Shown here piece by piece: positions 36,640 to 50,451 of a stretch of DNA of 64,000 bases. Each line of letters begins with the position of its first letter. Within the stretch, counting starts at the first letter, position 1. The position numbers and the translations under genes were made by a program. This DNA comes from Datisca glomerata (Eukaryota; Streptophyta; Magnoliopsida; Cucurbitales; Datiscaceae): contig QANY01006224.1 in the NCBI GenBank assembly GCA_003255025.1, forward strand, positions 868,001 to 932,000, written 5' to 3'. The notes under the pieces are model-generated. The model was not told where the DNA came from and did not search any database. It saw only the letters and a list, made by a program, of their open reading frames with translations.

Positions 36640-37830
36640 CACGTTCCTAATTATATAATATTACAAAAATACTTAAATTTAGGAACTATTTATAAAAATT
36701 TCTTTGGTAAATGATTTAAATGAAAAAAGAGGTGAAAGACTATTTTGTACAAAATTTCAAGTGGGCTTAAAGGGCAAAAGAGAAATTTAAAAGTTTTTCC
36801 ACTTTAAGCCCCTTTTAATATAGACTAGTCGACAACTACATGCTTCACACGTGTTAAGTGAGTTAAAATATATGTATTATTTAAAATTAATAATAAAGTA
36901 ATAAAAACATTATTTTTTAAGTGATTGTAAATCTAAATTTAAAATAAAAATTAGTAATAAGTACATTAGCTTGTCAATAATATTATTAAAATTTTACTAT
37001 ATAGAATTATTATTTAAATAATATACAAAATAATTATTCGTCAGTTTGTTAGATTCTATCATATTAAGAGATAATCATCTATTTCAAAATTTTTATCTCA
37101 AGTCATTTATATGAATTTTTATATTCTGATAACATAAAAAAATATTATATAATATATAATTTTAGATCCTTAAAATTAAATTTATGGATACTTATGTTCT
37201 ATTTGCATTATGCTACAAAAATATTTAATATTACAAACTATTTTTAAATAAATTATTATTGAATAAAAATAATATTCCAGTACATGAGTTACATTAGATG
37301 AGAAAATGTGTGAAAATCTAAATTGTACTATATTTACGGAGGCTTGAAGAGTAAAAATGAGAATCAAAAGTTTATCCTCTTAAACCCATTTTAATATATT
37401 AAGATTATTATTGAACAGAAAGTATAATCTCCTCTATATGAATTATATTAAATGAGAAAATATGTGAAAATTCTAAATTATACTCTACTTTAAGGAGGCT
37501 TAAAGGGTAAAATGGAGAATCAAAAGTTTCTACTCCTTAAGCCTCTTTTAATATATTAAAATGTGTGAAAACTTTAACTTGTACTATATTTTGAGGAGGC
37601 TTGAAGGGCACAAAGGAGAATCAAAAGTTTCTCCCCTTAAACTCCTTTTAATATATTAAGATTATTATTGAACAGAAAATAATAGTCTCCTCTATATGAA
37701 TTACATTAAATGAGAAAATATGTAAAAAAAAATTCTAAATTATACTCTATTTTAAGGAGGTTTGAAGGGTAAATGGAGAATCAAAAGTTTCTCCTCCTTA
37801 AACTCCTTTTAATATATTAATTAAGACTAG
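36640..37830. repeat. Hairpin-rich tandem repeat, about 155-160-bp units
   Basis: The marker GAGAATCAAAAGTTT recurs at about 37359, 37515, 37616 and 37776 (spacings near 156, 101 and 160), with a diverged copy near 36780. Each unit holds an imperfect inverted pair: AGGAGGCTTGAAGGG on one side, CCTTAAACTCCTTTT on the other, around the marker, followed by AATATATTAAG. The third unit is shortened. Element class not recognised. Confidence 0.7.
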
Positions 37831-39074
37831 TTCTCTTGCAAGTGCTATGCACGTGCTTAGGACAATTTCAAACGCATGTGTTAAATATTGCATGATATAT
37901 TCATTGAAACAATATTTTTAATATAATAATTCTTAAAAAGTGTGTTGCATGCTGTAGACTACAAAATTAAAGTTATATAACGTAATATTTCAAAAGATGG
38001 AAAAGTAAAAAATACATGTGCAAAAAGAAATTAAATAGAGCATTGTTGTTTGTAAAATTCATATAAAGATATTAGATTTTCTTAAAATATATATATAGTT
38101 ACCTCAAACTCTATTATTTTTATTGCATGTTTTAACTAATAAATTTATATATTTTTTATTTTTTTACATTTTTATGACATTTTGTGTTCATTTCATACAT
38201 ATTATCGTAATTAAATTTAAGATATCAAGTGGTTGTTACTATTGTAATTTGAAATTACTAATATTTAATCTTAACATTTATGGAGGACAATCAAATAGTT
38301 ATATGAAGTAGTAAGACAATTTTTGTCCAAGAATTTGTCTCCCCTCTTAACCCCATTTATATATACTATAGATATAAATATAGATATGAATATATATGAG
38401 AAGCTATGTTGATATAATTCTATAACGTAATAATTTAAGTTACAAATTCCTAAATATTAACTTAAATAGTAATGTCATAACTTATACTATTACAACTTAT
38501 ATATATATANTATATATATATATATAAGTATTACACTATTATAGTATTGAATAGTTACATTCAATTTATAATGTTAATATTACACAACTACATATCAAAC
38601 ATATCAATTCAATATATGTTGATATATAGTACATTGAATAATATAGTCGCAACAATGAAATTATAATTAGTTCACAGATATCAATCATTTTGATGATTTA
38701 CTGGAGGCTTTAGTGAATGCTCTCGTTAAATATGTATGTGCACATGATATTATAATTTACTAATGGGAACATTAGATAAATATTTCATAGATTACACATC
38801 GCGACAAAATGTAGCAACATAAAAAAAGATAAATATTGAGTATTTGAAAAAATTTAAGAATTTAATTGCATGGTAAAGTTTTCATCTTAACAATAAGCTA
38901 CGGTTCAACAAAGCATGGTCATTATTCAAAATTAGAGAAACTTACAATAGGAAATTAGTGATGAACTGATTTTCATGACCTTTAATGACAAATCACAGTT
39001 ACGTGCTAATAACGTTGTATAAAATATAATATTAATAAAATAAAAGAATCTAAGAAATAAATTAGCTTAAGAAG
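37831..39074. other. AT-rich intergenic with AT microsatellite and one N
   Basis: No gene seen. Contains an (AT)n microsatellite at 38499-38526 interrupted by the unresolved base at 38510, and the dispersed repeat listed separately. The plus frame at 38123-38311 is low-complexity and unsupported. Confidence 0.45.
38605..38727. repeat. Dispersed repeat, copy 2
   Basis: Partner of 9109-9236 in the same orientation. It adjoins the AT microsatellite here. The two copies lie about 29.5 kb apart, outside the A2-B-C1 nest on one side and before Gypsy element G on the other. Confidence 0.65.
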
Positions 39075-39189
39075 ACGGTGCATGATCAGATTAATGCGTT
39101 GCAACGGGAATTGAAACAGACACGTGCAAACGTTAGTCAACGGACTAACAATGAAGAATGGAAGAACGACTCAGAGCGAGATGGATAAG

Positions 39190-40860
39190 ATGTTAGACGG
39201 GTGAACATGCAGCAAGAACACAAGGAGATCCAATCCCAACTCCACACAAAGGAGACAATGGGAGACGCATGTCCGGCTAAACTCACAACAGAAAAGGCAG
39301 TCAAAGAGATGCTGGAGAAAAATTTGATGGAGATAAGGAAGTTGTGGAGTACGGAAAAAGCTACCTCGAATCACTTACCCATACTCCATTGTGACTGGAG
39401 ATTCTAGCTTCCCTAGTACCCAAGAAATTTGTGGCACCAAAGTTCAAGTGCTACGAAGGAAAATCTGACTCAGTAGACCATCTCAGGAGGTTCAAGTATG
39501 TGACGGCATTGTACCATCATGAGGATAAACAAATGTACAAGATGTTCCCCACCAGTCTAGACGAGACTGCTTTGAAATGGTATCACTCTCTTCCCGCTTA
39601 TTCAATTACTAACTTTATTGTTATGTCATTGGTCTTCTTGGAACAATATTAAACATATCATACGGTAATGAAGGATACGAAATACCTCTTGATGATCTCC
39701 ATAAAAAGGAGAATCCCTAGAAGAGTATACACGTAGATTCAAAGACAAGATGGTGAAGGTGGAAAAATGTGATGACTGGGTAGCCAGACTGACTTTTCAG
39801 ACGAGAGTTGGATCCAAATTCACCTCTTTGAGGATTTATCAAAGTTGAAACCGTTATCCATGGCAGAAACATTCCAACGGGCACATGCTTACATCACGTT
39901 GGAGGAGGAGAAGAAGAGTTTGTTGAAGAGGACAAAGCAAAGCGCAAAGGAAAAAATGGAAAGGTGAGCAAAGCTCAAGATCCATGAAGAAAGGAACTGA
40001 AAGGCCAGAAAGAGATGATGTGAAAAGAGACGATAAATGAGATAGGACTGAGAATTAGGGAGGGAAGGTATGCTGATATAATCCATCCACGGGACAAAGT
40101 CTATACTCGCCTTACTTTTCCAGTAAATCAAATTCTTGAGACGATCAAGGATAAGCCGTGGTTAAAGAGGATAGCCCCGTTGATGAGGGCGCTGAACTAC
40201 AACAAAGATAGATATTGTTCATACCACAAGAGCTACAGGCGTTATGCGAAGGATTGCTTTTAACTCAAGGATTACACAGAAAAGTTAATAAAAGATGGGT
40301 ACCTCCAGCAATTTGTGCAGAAGGACAGGTAAAAATGAAAAATAGAAAGGAAGGTCCAAGAAAACGGGAAGCAACCTCTCAGGATTGTTGATACAATCAT
40401 TGCACTGACAGAATAGAAGGGGGCCACCAAGAAGGGGAGGAATATGTATTGCAAGAAACAGTATTAGAAGGACATTGGGAGAAAGAAAGACTTTTGAATG
40501 GCAGTGAAAGTCTTGCGTTGATATTCGATAAGATGGATCTGGAACATGATGAACGTCACAATGACACTTTGGTCATTTCAATACAAGTTGGAAATTGTTT
40601 GCTAAGGAAGGTACTAATTGATTACAGAAGTGCCGTCAACATCTTACACTAGTCGATTCTCGAGAAGATTACTATGGGAGACCAACAACTACAAAGGTGT
40701 GTCACAGCCACTCATAGGCTTCAACGTGGCCATTAGTTATTCTGGAGTTATCGTTCTTCTGGGGAATGTCGAACCATTCACCCATTTGATGAAATTCGTA
40801 GCCTTGAGCACCTCATCCTCGTGTAACGCCATTATGGAAAGGACTTGGTTGCATAAGATG
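39190..40860 (+). pseudogene. Gypsy G gag and protease
   Basis: Retrotransposon gag domain at 39431-39652: PKFKCYEGKSDSVDHLRRFK, then MFPTSLDETALKWYHSLPAY. A later gag end around 40150-40260 reads TFPVNQILETIKDKPWLKRI and YCSYHKSYRRYAKDCF, the counterpart of the YCRFHRDHGHDTEEC pseudo-knuckle of Tat elements. Protease at 40449-40860: TLVISIQVGNCLLRKVLIDY then RSAVNILH; the active site expected as DSGSA reads DYRSA, so the Ser-Gly is lost. After a frame change it runs to ERTWLHKM, just before RT should begin, and is cut there by C2. Confidence 0.82.
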
Positions 40861-42647
40861 AGAATTATTCTTTTAGAGATTTGATTAACTTTTAATCACA
40901 GAGGAAATTACCCTAACACAAAATATGTTCTCAATTCAAATCTTGATTGATAAATTGATGATCTGATCATCAACTGAGGCCATTAGGATAATATATGTAT
41001 ATTTTCTAGATAATGACATATTATATATTTAGAGATAATTAAAAATTATTATTTAATTTTAAATTACCCAATGTAATGAGACCCACTAAATAATGATGCA
41101 TAAATGCAGTGTCGTATGGCACTACAGTGTTACACGCTTGCTACTGTAGTGCCACGTGACACTACACCAGTCCATGGCGATCTATGACTCTTAATCATTG
41201 GTACACACGTGGCAATTACTGTAAATTAAATATTTATTTTAATTAAATAAATATCTAGACATCAATTGATTCAAAATTAACATATATGATTATCCCTATC
41301 AACTAAATTATTTTAATTAATAAATATCTAGACATCAATTGATTCAAAATTAACATATATGATTATCCCTATCAACTAAATTATTTGTTATTTCACAAAT
41401 GACAAATTTAGTTGATTCAAATTATTATCTAATAATAATTTAAATATCTAACTTCATAAATAAGATATTTTGTCTCACTTATCGAAAAATAATCGATAAT
41501 AATTTATATGTATAATTTTCAAAAATTATATTTGTATCTATAAATAATTCAATTAATTAATTGATCACACATAATTATCTCATAATTATGTACTTGCTCC
41601 AGAATAAAAAATTCTTTGTAAGTCAGTCATTTTCTCATGTCCTGAAATATTCACATCCTAGACTGCGTAGTATAGAGGTGACTTGGGCAACATGGATCTA
41701 TAATCACATGCTCTAATAAACTAGATTATTAATTAAATAATCTTATTTATTAATTCTATTATTACTCCATTATAAATATGAAATTGAACTCTTAGTGATT
41801 ATAGAATGTATTTATAGAGTATTATCATGTAGTCCACTGATATAATTATTTCATGTAGTTTTGTCCTTCAATTATTGGTTCGTAATTTAGAGTTAGAAAA
41901 ATTACCATTTTACCCCTATAAATACCTTTTGATCCTTCAGTACCATTAATTCACTAGTGAATGGCTAATTTATAATTTTATTATAAAATTGAGCTTAATA
42001 ATCATTCAGTTCTAGAATTAACATTTAAGGGAACCAATATATGATCCGTTAGGAAATGTTGGATTCCAAATCTTGCAAGATCATGTTCTCAGCCATCCAT
42101 ATCACTGAATCCCAACACAAAAGTCATTAGTCTGTTTTACAAACAAACATTAACGAGTGAATCAAAAGATCTAGTAGACATGCATAAAATTTCATGACTA
42201 CTCAGGATTCAGATTGATCTACATATGATCAGCTAATCGATGTGTATTAAATCTTTATATAAAAATGACACGTTAATAAAGATATTAATTCACATCGATC
42301 CAGTCATATATAATCTCATTATATAAAGTAACTTCACTGAGATGTCTATATACATCAATGATCTGAATCTAGATCACACGCATTCATAGTGCTTAGTGAA
42401 CCATACTGGTAACCATTCATTAAAGATTCATACTTCAATATGTTCCTGACAATTTTATTCATTATCTATAATCTTAATCCTCTCGTACTAATACAAGATC
42501 ATAATTTCATTAATGAACATGGAATTATCATATATTTATATAAATTATTGAACAATAATTTTTAAAAAAACATAAAAAAATTATAATCATCATTAAAATT
42601 CATGTCAAAATGTCAATACACATGCTTTGAGGGCATAACCTCCGACA
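40861..42647 (-). repeat. 3' LTR of C2, outer end deleted
   Basis: Collinear with the C2 5' LTR from about 48830 to 50451 (for example TTCTTTTAGAGATTTGATTA and ATCTGGACATGCTC-like downstream blocks). The portion equivalent to 48371-48829 is absent. Contains an approximate 66-bp direct duplication (TTTAATTAAATAAATATCTA at 41239 and a similar block near 41303). Ends CCTCCGACA. Confidence 0.83.
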
Positions 42648-42699
42648 ATCTCCAACTTGTCCTAAAGCAAATGTGGCATTTCTCTCAATTCCATGCTTC

Positions 42700-45600
42700 G
42701 CACGTGACCCTCAAATGACTTCGTAGGAAGTGTCTTTGTAAAATGATCAATCAGGTTCTGTTCCGATGCTATCTTCATAACAGTCACATCCCCTTGATGC
42801 ATGATCTCTCTTATAGTATGATATTTTCTTTATATGTGCTTGCCCCTCTTGTGCTCCTTAGATCCTTGGAATTCATTGCCGCCCCACTGTTGTTACAGTA
42901 GAGGATCAGTGACTTGTCCATATCTAGAACTACTTCTAGATCAGTATAGAACTTTCTAAGCCATACCGCTTCTTTCGCAGCTTCACAAACCGCTATATAT
43001 TCGGTTCCATAGTGGAATCTGTAATTCTGGATTGTTTAATACTTCTCCAGACTACAGCTCCTCCACCCAGGGTGAATATTGATCCGTACTTTTACTTCTC
43101 CAGACTATCTCTGTATGATTGAAAATAAGAATCAATATATCCATTGGGGTTTAGGTCTCCACCTAAATAAACAAGCATATAATTTATCATTCTCTTAAGA
43201 TACTTCAGAATGTGTTTTACTGCAATCCAGTGTTCCAAACCTAAATTTGATTGATAACGACTGACAATTCCCAGTATATAACAAATGTCTGGTCTCGTAC
43301 ACAACATGACATACATGAGACTTTCAAATGCTAAAGCATAAGGAACTTTCTCATCTCTTCCTCATGAGGTGTCTTAGGAAATTCCTTAGAGAGGAAGATT
43401 TCATGTATGATCGGTAGTTGACCTTTCTTGAAATTCTTCATAAAGAATCTCTCCAACACCTTATCAATATAAGATGCATAAGAAAGTGCCAAGAGCTTAT
43501 TCTTTCTATCTCTTAGGATTTGGATGCCTAGAACATAGCTCGCCTCTCCCAATTCATTTGGAATTTTTCTCAGCTGACCACTTCTTTACCTTCGACAAAG
43601 TTTCTACATCATTCCCAATTAGTAGAATATCATCAACATAAAGAACTTCATCAACATTTTCCTTGAAGTCATAAGACTTTATAATTTCATCAAATGTAAG
43701 ATTCGAAGATCTAGATGTTTGCTTTAATCCATAAATGGATTTAAGCAACTTGCATATTTTTTTTATCTTGCCCCTTTTGTACGATCCCTTCTGGTTGTAT
43801 CATATAGATGTTTTCTTCAAGAGAGTCATTCATTAAGCAATCTTGATGTCAATTTTCCAGATCTCATAGTCAATCCGAATGGATTTAAGCATGGTCACAG
43901 GGGAGAATTTCTCTTCATAATCGACTCCATCCCTTTGTGTATAGCCCTTGGCTACTAACAGTGCCTTGAAAGACTCTTCTTTTCCATATACACCTCTTTT
44001 CTCCTTGAAGAACCATTTACATTCAATGGGCTTGACATCTTCAGGTGGGTCGATAAGTTTCCCGATGGAATTGGAATACATAGAATCCATTTCGTGATTC
44101 ATGGCGTCTTGCCATTTTCCTTTTTAGGATCATTCATTACTTCTTCTAGTTCGTAGCAAACTGGTTGTCTCTCAACCTTCCCACTACGACATTGCACTGG
44201 GGTTTCCTTTGCAGAAACTGTGGTTTCTCTAGTTTATCGTTTATCAGAAGAAATTGAAGATGGTCTGATCCCATCAGCCGTTCTTCCTTCAGAACTACTT
44301 TACTACGAGGTTTGTAGTTTTACATATAGGCATGCTCAAGGGAATGTTACATTTGTCGACACAAACACCTTTTGATCGTTTTGACTGTAAAAGTGCCCAC
44401 CTCTAGTCTTTAGAATATCGCCTACGAATATGCATATTTTAAACTTTGAGTCTAACTTTCCGGTCTTGGGTCTAAGAACGTGAGATAGACACCCCTCATA
44501 TATGAAATGATGCAAACTAGGTTTGGAGCCATTCCATAACTCTAAAGGCGTCCTGCTTACAGACTTAGAGGCCACTATATTCAAAATGTATGCAGCCGTG
44601 TGTAATGCATATCCCCAAGATGTAAGTGATATTGATGAGTATTTATCTTAACATCGACCTAATCAAATCCAATAAGGTTCGATTTCTTCTTTCTACAACA
44701 CTATTTTGCTGTGGTGTTCCAGGTGATGTGAGTTGAGAGAGGATTCCACACTATAGTAAATCCTTGAATTCTAAATCCAAGTAAACACCACCTAGATCGG
44801 ATCGAAGGGTTTTCAATGATTTACCTAATTACTTTTCAACTTCAGCCTTGAAGTCTTTAAACTTTACAAAAGTTTCAGACTTTTATACATTAGGTAACTA
44901 TAACCATATCTTGAGTAGTCGTCAATGAAAGTGACAAAATACTCATACCTACCTCTTGCTTGTACATTGATCGGCCCACAGACATCACTATGTACTAGCT
45001 CAAGTGGTTCATTGGCACTTTGACCCTTTCTTATGAAAGGTATCTTGGTCATTTTACCCCCAAGACATGATTAACAAATAGGAAGAGTTCTAACTTTTAG
45101 TTCTCTCAAAGCATCATACTTTTTTAACCAGTTTAACCTATCTAGATTAATGTGTCCCAACCTAAGATGCCAAAGAAATGTGTTATCATCATCATGAGAA
45201 TTATATAATGCACGCTCAGTCGGTTTAAGCATGTACAGTCCATTTATAACTTTAGCATGACAAATATCGAACTCATTCCTAGAAATAATAAACTGTTTAT
45301 TAATAAAAAAAACTTTGAATAGTTGTTCTTGTAAAAATGAAAGAGAAATCAAATTTCTCGAAAAGTTGAGAATTTAATAAATATTGTTCAAAACTATATA
45401 ATTATATCCAAAAATTTAACGGATCGTCCCTAATACTTTAGTTGACACGAGCGCACCACTCAAAACGACCTTGCCTTCAGCCAGCTCCTTTGATAAATCA
45501 AGCATCTACAAAGAAGAACATACATGGTTAGTGGCTCAAGAATCATGTAACCAGGTTGATAAATCATATTCCAATAAGCAAGTTTCAAGTACAAGTAAAA

Positions 45601-46455
45601 TCATATTTACCTTTCTTTTTCAGCTCGGAGAGATACATGTTATAGTTTCTCTTCCAATGACCTTCAACCCTACAGAGGAAACATTTTCCCTTGGGCTTGC
45701 TGTCTTTCTTGTTCTTCTTGGCTTTTGGTGATGTCTTAGCTTTCTTCCATTTATTATTTTTACTTTTGTCCTTATCATTGTTCTTCTTCCTTTTCATGTT
45801 CTTAACAATATTGAAAGAATAATTTTGCTCAACAACATTTGCCTCGCATTCTTTGGTCATTCTAAGGTTGAGTGACTCAAAAGTCTGCAGTTCATTCAAC
45901 AATTTAGTCATGTTGAATTGCATCTTGTTAATAACATAGTTGGTCGTGAACGCAGAAAAAGTGGTGTGAGTGAATTAAGTATAATGCTAACTTAAGTATG
46001 CTCATCAATGGTTGCCTCATGTACTTCTGCCTTGTGCATTATGTTGATCATGTTCAAAACATGTTCTCGCACACAAGTATCCTTTCTCATCTTAGTCGTC
46101 ATATAACTAACTAGTGGCCTCATGATGACTTTGATCAAACTGCTACCCAAACATCACATGTAGAGATTCCATAATCTCATAGGCAATCTCCATGCTTTCA
46201 TGCTTGGTTCTTAGAACATCATTCATGTTCACAAGCATGTAGCACTTCGCCTTGTTGTTTGATATAATCCAAGCATCATATTTATCCCTAACATTCTTAG
46301 GAGAATTAACAGCAGGCTCCTTAAGACATTCCTTAGTAAGAACAAACTTATGGTTCTCACAAATCAGCAATAAGTTCATATTTGATTTCTAATGTATGAA
46401 ATTATCACAATTCAATTTCTCAAGAGCGAGTAAAGGAGTAACAGGGTTGCCCATG
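42700..46455 (-). pseudogene. Copia gag-pol of C2, decayed
   Basis: Gag: LLICENHKFVLTKECLKEPA (46143-46379) and basic region plus knuckle CFLCRVEGHWKRNC (45585-45923). Protease around 45520-45560 reads HDS*ATNHVCSS: the glycine of the DSG active site is a TGA stop. GAG-pre-integrase HLRLGHINLDRLNWL (45071-45352). Integrase SDVCGPINVQARG and FVTFIDDYSRYGYSYLM (44864-45052). RT: EKFSPVTMLKSI (43833-44102), MLKSIYGLKQTSRS and LYVDDILLIGND (43554-43748), YVDD intact. RNase H start: MYVMLCTRPDICYILG (43092-43316). Less complete than C1 in RT, where about 20 residues are lost between SVKENVDE-like and LYVDD blocks. Confidence 0.88.
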
Positions 46456-48370
46456 ATAGACATAAAAATGATAACTGAAATTTAAAATATACAAGATTCA
46501 ATATAATTGATAAATATCTAGAATTCGAAAAGTAAACGTGATGCATGAATGAAACATAACAAACATACAAATTTAACAATTACTAATCACGATAAAATAA
46601 CCCAATGATGATGTGCTGCCTTAGGGTTAGTCAAATTAACATTAGACTGTATATGAGACATTCTCATCCTTATTAATTAGAACATAAAATATCTCATTTT
46701 TTCTCTTTTAATAACAACGTATTGTTTGTTCGGTCAAGTCACAAGTATCCACATGAAGCTTAATTGTGATTTTATGAGTGTAACTCATCATATCAGATTC
46801 CATGACTTCATTTAGAATATGTCGTCTTAGGGTCCGTCAAAACTAAACTACATCACTTCCTCATATCTTCTTAAGAAGCCCAACCTTGGTATTGGTACAT
46901 CTTGAAACCTTCCTTAGGGGGATGAAGACAAAACCATCTCGAGGCCTTTACTCCACCTCATGGTATTGCACTAATGATAGAGACCATAGGTTACGTTGAC
47001 ATGTCAACCTTCTCCCACTCACTATTTTAGGATTATGTGTTTCTATTTTAACTAATTAATTAATTTAAAATTAATCATTGGTTAAAATAATAACCCTATG
47101 AATATTTAGTAATCAGTTATGTCAATCTCATTAGTCTAAGTTCATTTAACCTTCTAAAGCGCTTAAGTCATAATTATGTTAACTTAGATTAACTAATTAA
47201 TTATATTCATCAAATTTTAATTAAACTCTTTTACTAAAGTCGGTTATCCTAAATGTTACTATGGATCTTAGTGTGGTGTGATTACTAAGTTTTAACTAAT
47301 TAACACCTAGCAGTTTATATGCAACTGATTTCATAAAACAATACATGTAAATATATTAGGACAATCCTAATAAATCGTGTTTCTATTGATGAGATGCATG
47401 ATCAAATGAAACTATGTGAGATTTTCATATATGGCATGTGATCGATTAATGCATGTACATTTTATCAAACATAATATTTAAACAATTATTTAACAATAAA
47501 ATAAAATAATAACAATGGATCAAGTGACTATTGAGTATATCTATAATATAACCCTTGAAATAAAGAAATAAAATTACAAAGCGCAGTTCAAAAACTATTT
47601 TTCTTAATTGAAATTGATTTCTGTAATTATCCCTTTAAAAATAGTTGACTTTGACTTAGTCAAATAAACATTTTATTTGATTGGGTAAAACTCAATCAAC
47701 CTATTAATTTCTATTTTTTATAAAATCAAAAACTAATTATTAATTTTAAAATTACATTAATTTCAAAATTTAAAAGGATAACTCATAGGTATAGGGTTAT
47801 CATCAAATTATGCAGTGATAGGTTAAGTTGGTATTAGGGTTTCTGCGTAACTTCCCTAAATGTGACAACAGTTGCCACCAACGATAGGACTCTCCTACGC
47901 CGGCCAGCTACAGCTGCCGCCAATCACCATCGCTAGCCGCCGCTAGGGCTGATTTTCTGGCGACGTCGTCGAAACAGTAAATTCTGGTGACATTGTCGGT
48001 AATCATTAATCGGCGCTGCCATCCGGTGCCGGCGCTGAAATTCTAAAAGAGTTCCCATTTCTTTTCTTTTTCCTCCATCATTCGTCTCCTGCGTTCTTCA
48101 TCTTCTCGCGATTTGAATAATTACAATAAATATTCAAAAATTACAAAAATTCCTACGCCCCAAAACGGCTTCCACAAGATCTAAGGAAAAATTAAAAGAA
48201 TTAAGCCTAACCCAATAATCATCATATAATTAACGATCTATTATTTTCCAAACATTCAAAAAAATATAACCATCCATTCATTCATACATATCTCATATGA
48301 ATAATGCAAGAAAACCCACATAGCATTTAACATATAAATATATAAAGACCGCTCTTATACCAATCATTTG
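46456..48370 (-). other. Leader region and primer-binding site of C2
   Basis: Non-coding and AT-rich, collinear in large part with the C1 leader (23570-25109). It contains an extra block at about 46600-46930 not matched in C1 and a GC-rich patch at 47870-48030. The primer-binding site is followed by the LTR border near 48366-48371. Confidence 0.65.
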
Positions 48371-50451
48371 TTGTGGTGGCTCGTTTGCAACGGAAGCATA
48401 TGGAGCGTGGCCATTTAAAAAATTAAACTTTTAATAAAGATTAAATATTTTAATAATACAAAACTTACGCAATGCCATGATAAACCAAATAAAAACTTTT
48501 TATTGAAAACTCATTTTCAATAAGTCAGGATACATTATATATTTATACATTAAGTATACAACATACAATGTTACGAATGATATGACTCTTGTAATCTATC
48601 TCAAGAGTCTTTGCAAATTCGATCGATCATCCATCCCACAAAATCGTTCCAATTATCAGTAGACTCTGGGATCTACACAAAGATCTTCCAAATCAATTCT
48701 CAACGCAGTAGGACGTGTGTGGGCACGTAGAATAAGACACTTTTCTATATCTATATGTACTCAATACATGAGATCTAGAGATTTATTGAGAGGGACATTA
48801 GTGAGACGATTCTCTAAAAGAATGTGATGATTATTCTTTTAGAGATTTGATTAAATTTTAATCATAGAGAAAAATTACTCTGACACTAACTCTGTTCCCA
48901 ATTCAATTATTGATTGATAAATTGATGATTTGATCATCAACTGGGGTCATTAGAATAATATATATATATATATATATTTTCTAGATAATGATGTACCAGA
49001 TATTTAGGGATAATTAAAAATTAATATTTAATTTCAAATTATCCAATACAGTGGGACCCACTATATAATGATACACAACTACAGTGTCACACAACACTGC
49101 AGTTGGCGTAAACCATCATAGTGCCTCACGACACTGTATGTTATGCCACACTGCAGTGTTGTATGACACTGCAATGTTACACGCCTACTGTTGTAGTGCC
49201 ATGTGACATTATAACAGTCATTGGTGATCTATGATTCTCAATCATTGATCGGCATATAGCAATTACTGTAATTAAATATTTATTTTAATTAAACATATCT
49301 AGATATCAGTTAATTTAAAATCAACATATATGATTATCCCTATCAACTAAAATATCTGTTTAGTTTATTCAAAATATTATCTAAGTATAATTTAATTATC
49401 TAATTNTCATTTGCAAATTAGTCATTTTCTCATGTCCTGAGATATTCACACCCTAGACTACATAGTATAGAGATGACTTGGGGACTATGGACCTATAATC
49501 CTAAGCTCCAATAAACAAGATTATTAATTAAAATTTTTAATTAAATAATTGTATTTATTAATTTCACTATTATTCCACTATAAATATGAAATTGAATTCT
49601 TAGTGATTATAGAATGTATTTACAGAGTATTCTCATGTAGTCCATTGATATAATCATTTCATGTAGTTCTTTCCTCTAATTATTGGTTCGTAAATTAGAG
49701 CTGGTCAAAATTATCATTTTACCCCTCTAAATACCTCTTGTCTTTAAGTACCATTAATCTACTGGTGAATGGCTAATTTACAATCTTATTATAAATTTGA
49801 GCTCAATAACCATTTAGTTTTAGAATTAATACATAAGGGTACTAATATACTATCCGTTAGGAAAATTTGGATTCCAAATCTTGCAAGATCATGTTCCCGG
49901 CCATCCACATCACTTACTCTCCAAAATAAAAGTCACTAGCTTGTTTTACAAGCAAACCTTAACGAGTGAATCAAAAGTTCCAATAGACATGTATAGAAGT
50001 TAATGACTACTTAGGATTCAGACTGATCTACATATGTACACTAAATTGATGTGTATAAAATCTTTATGAAAAATGGCACGTTTCTAAAGATATTAATTCA
50101 CATCGGTTCAGTCATATATAATCTCATTATATAAAGTAAATTCACTAAGATGTCTATATACATCAATGATCCGGATCTAGATCACACACATTCATAATGC
50201 TTAGTGGACTGTACTAGCAACTATTCATTAAAGATTCCATACTTTAAGATGTTGCTGACAATTTTATTCATTATCTGTGATCTTAATCCTCTCGTACTAA
50301 TACAAGGTCATAGTCTAATTAACGAATATAGAATTTTCAGATATTTATATAAATTATTCAACAATAATTTAAAAGAACAATAATAAAAAAAATATAATTC
50401 TCATTAAATTTCATATCAAAATTTCAATACACATGTTTTGATGGCATAAGC
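48371..50451 (-). repeat. 5' LTR of C2
   Basis: About 2.1 kb, collinear with the C1 5' LTR, including CAGTAGGACGTGTGTGGGCA (48705) and the GC-rich CACTGCAGTG cluster (49079-49210). A (TA)n run occurs at 48959-48977 and an unresolved base at 49406, near which sequence equivalent to the other LTRs is missing. The border with Gypsy G is at GATGGCATAAG. Confidence 0.83.

Larger units (their letters stand above)
40861..50451 (-). mobile_element. Copia element C2, nested in Gypsy G
   Basis: A minus-strand element of the same family as C1. 5' LTR 48371-50451, primer-binding site about 48352-48363 (TGGTATAAGAGC on the minus strand), leader 46460-48351, gag-pol 42700-46455, polypurine-like tract (CAAGTTGGAGAT, 42648-42659) and 3' LTR 40861-42647. 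The 3' LTR lacks about 455 bp at its outer end and no target duplication is present, unlike C1. Confidence 0.85.

Noticed and set aside
39075..39200. 5' LTR of Gypsy element G just upstream of gag
   Set aside because: No similarity to the 3' LTR (56371-56950), no CA end and no primer-binding site could be found here.
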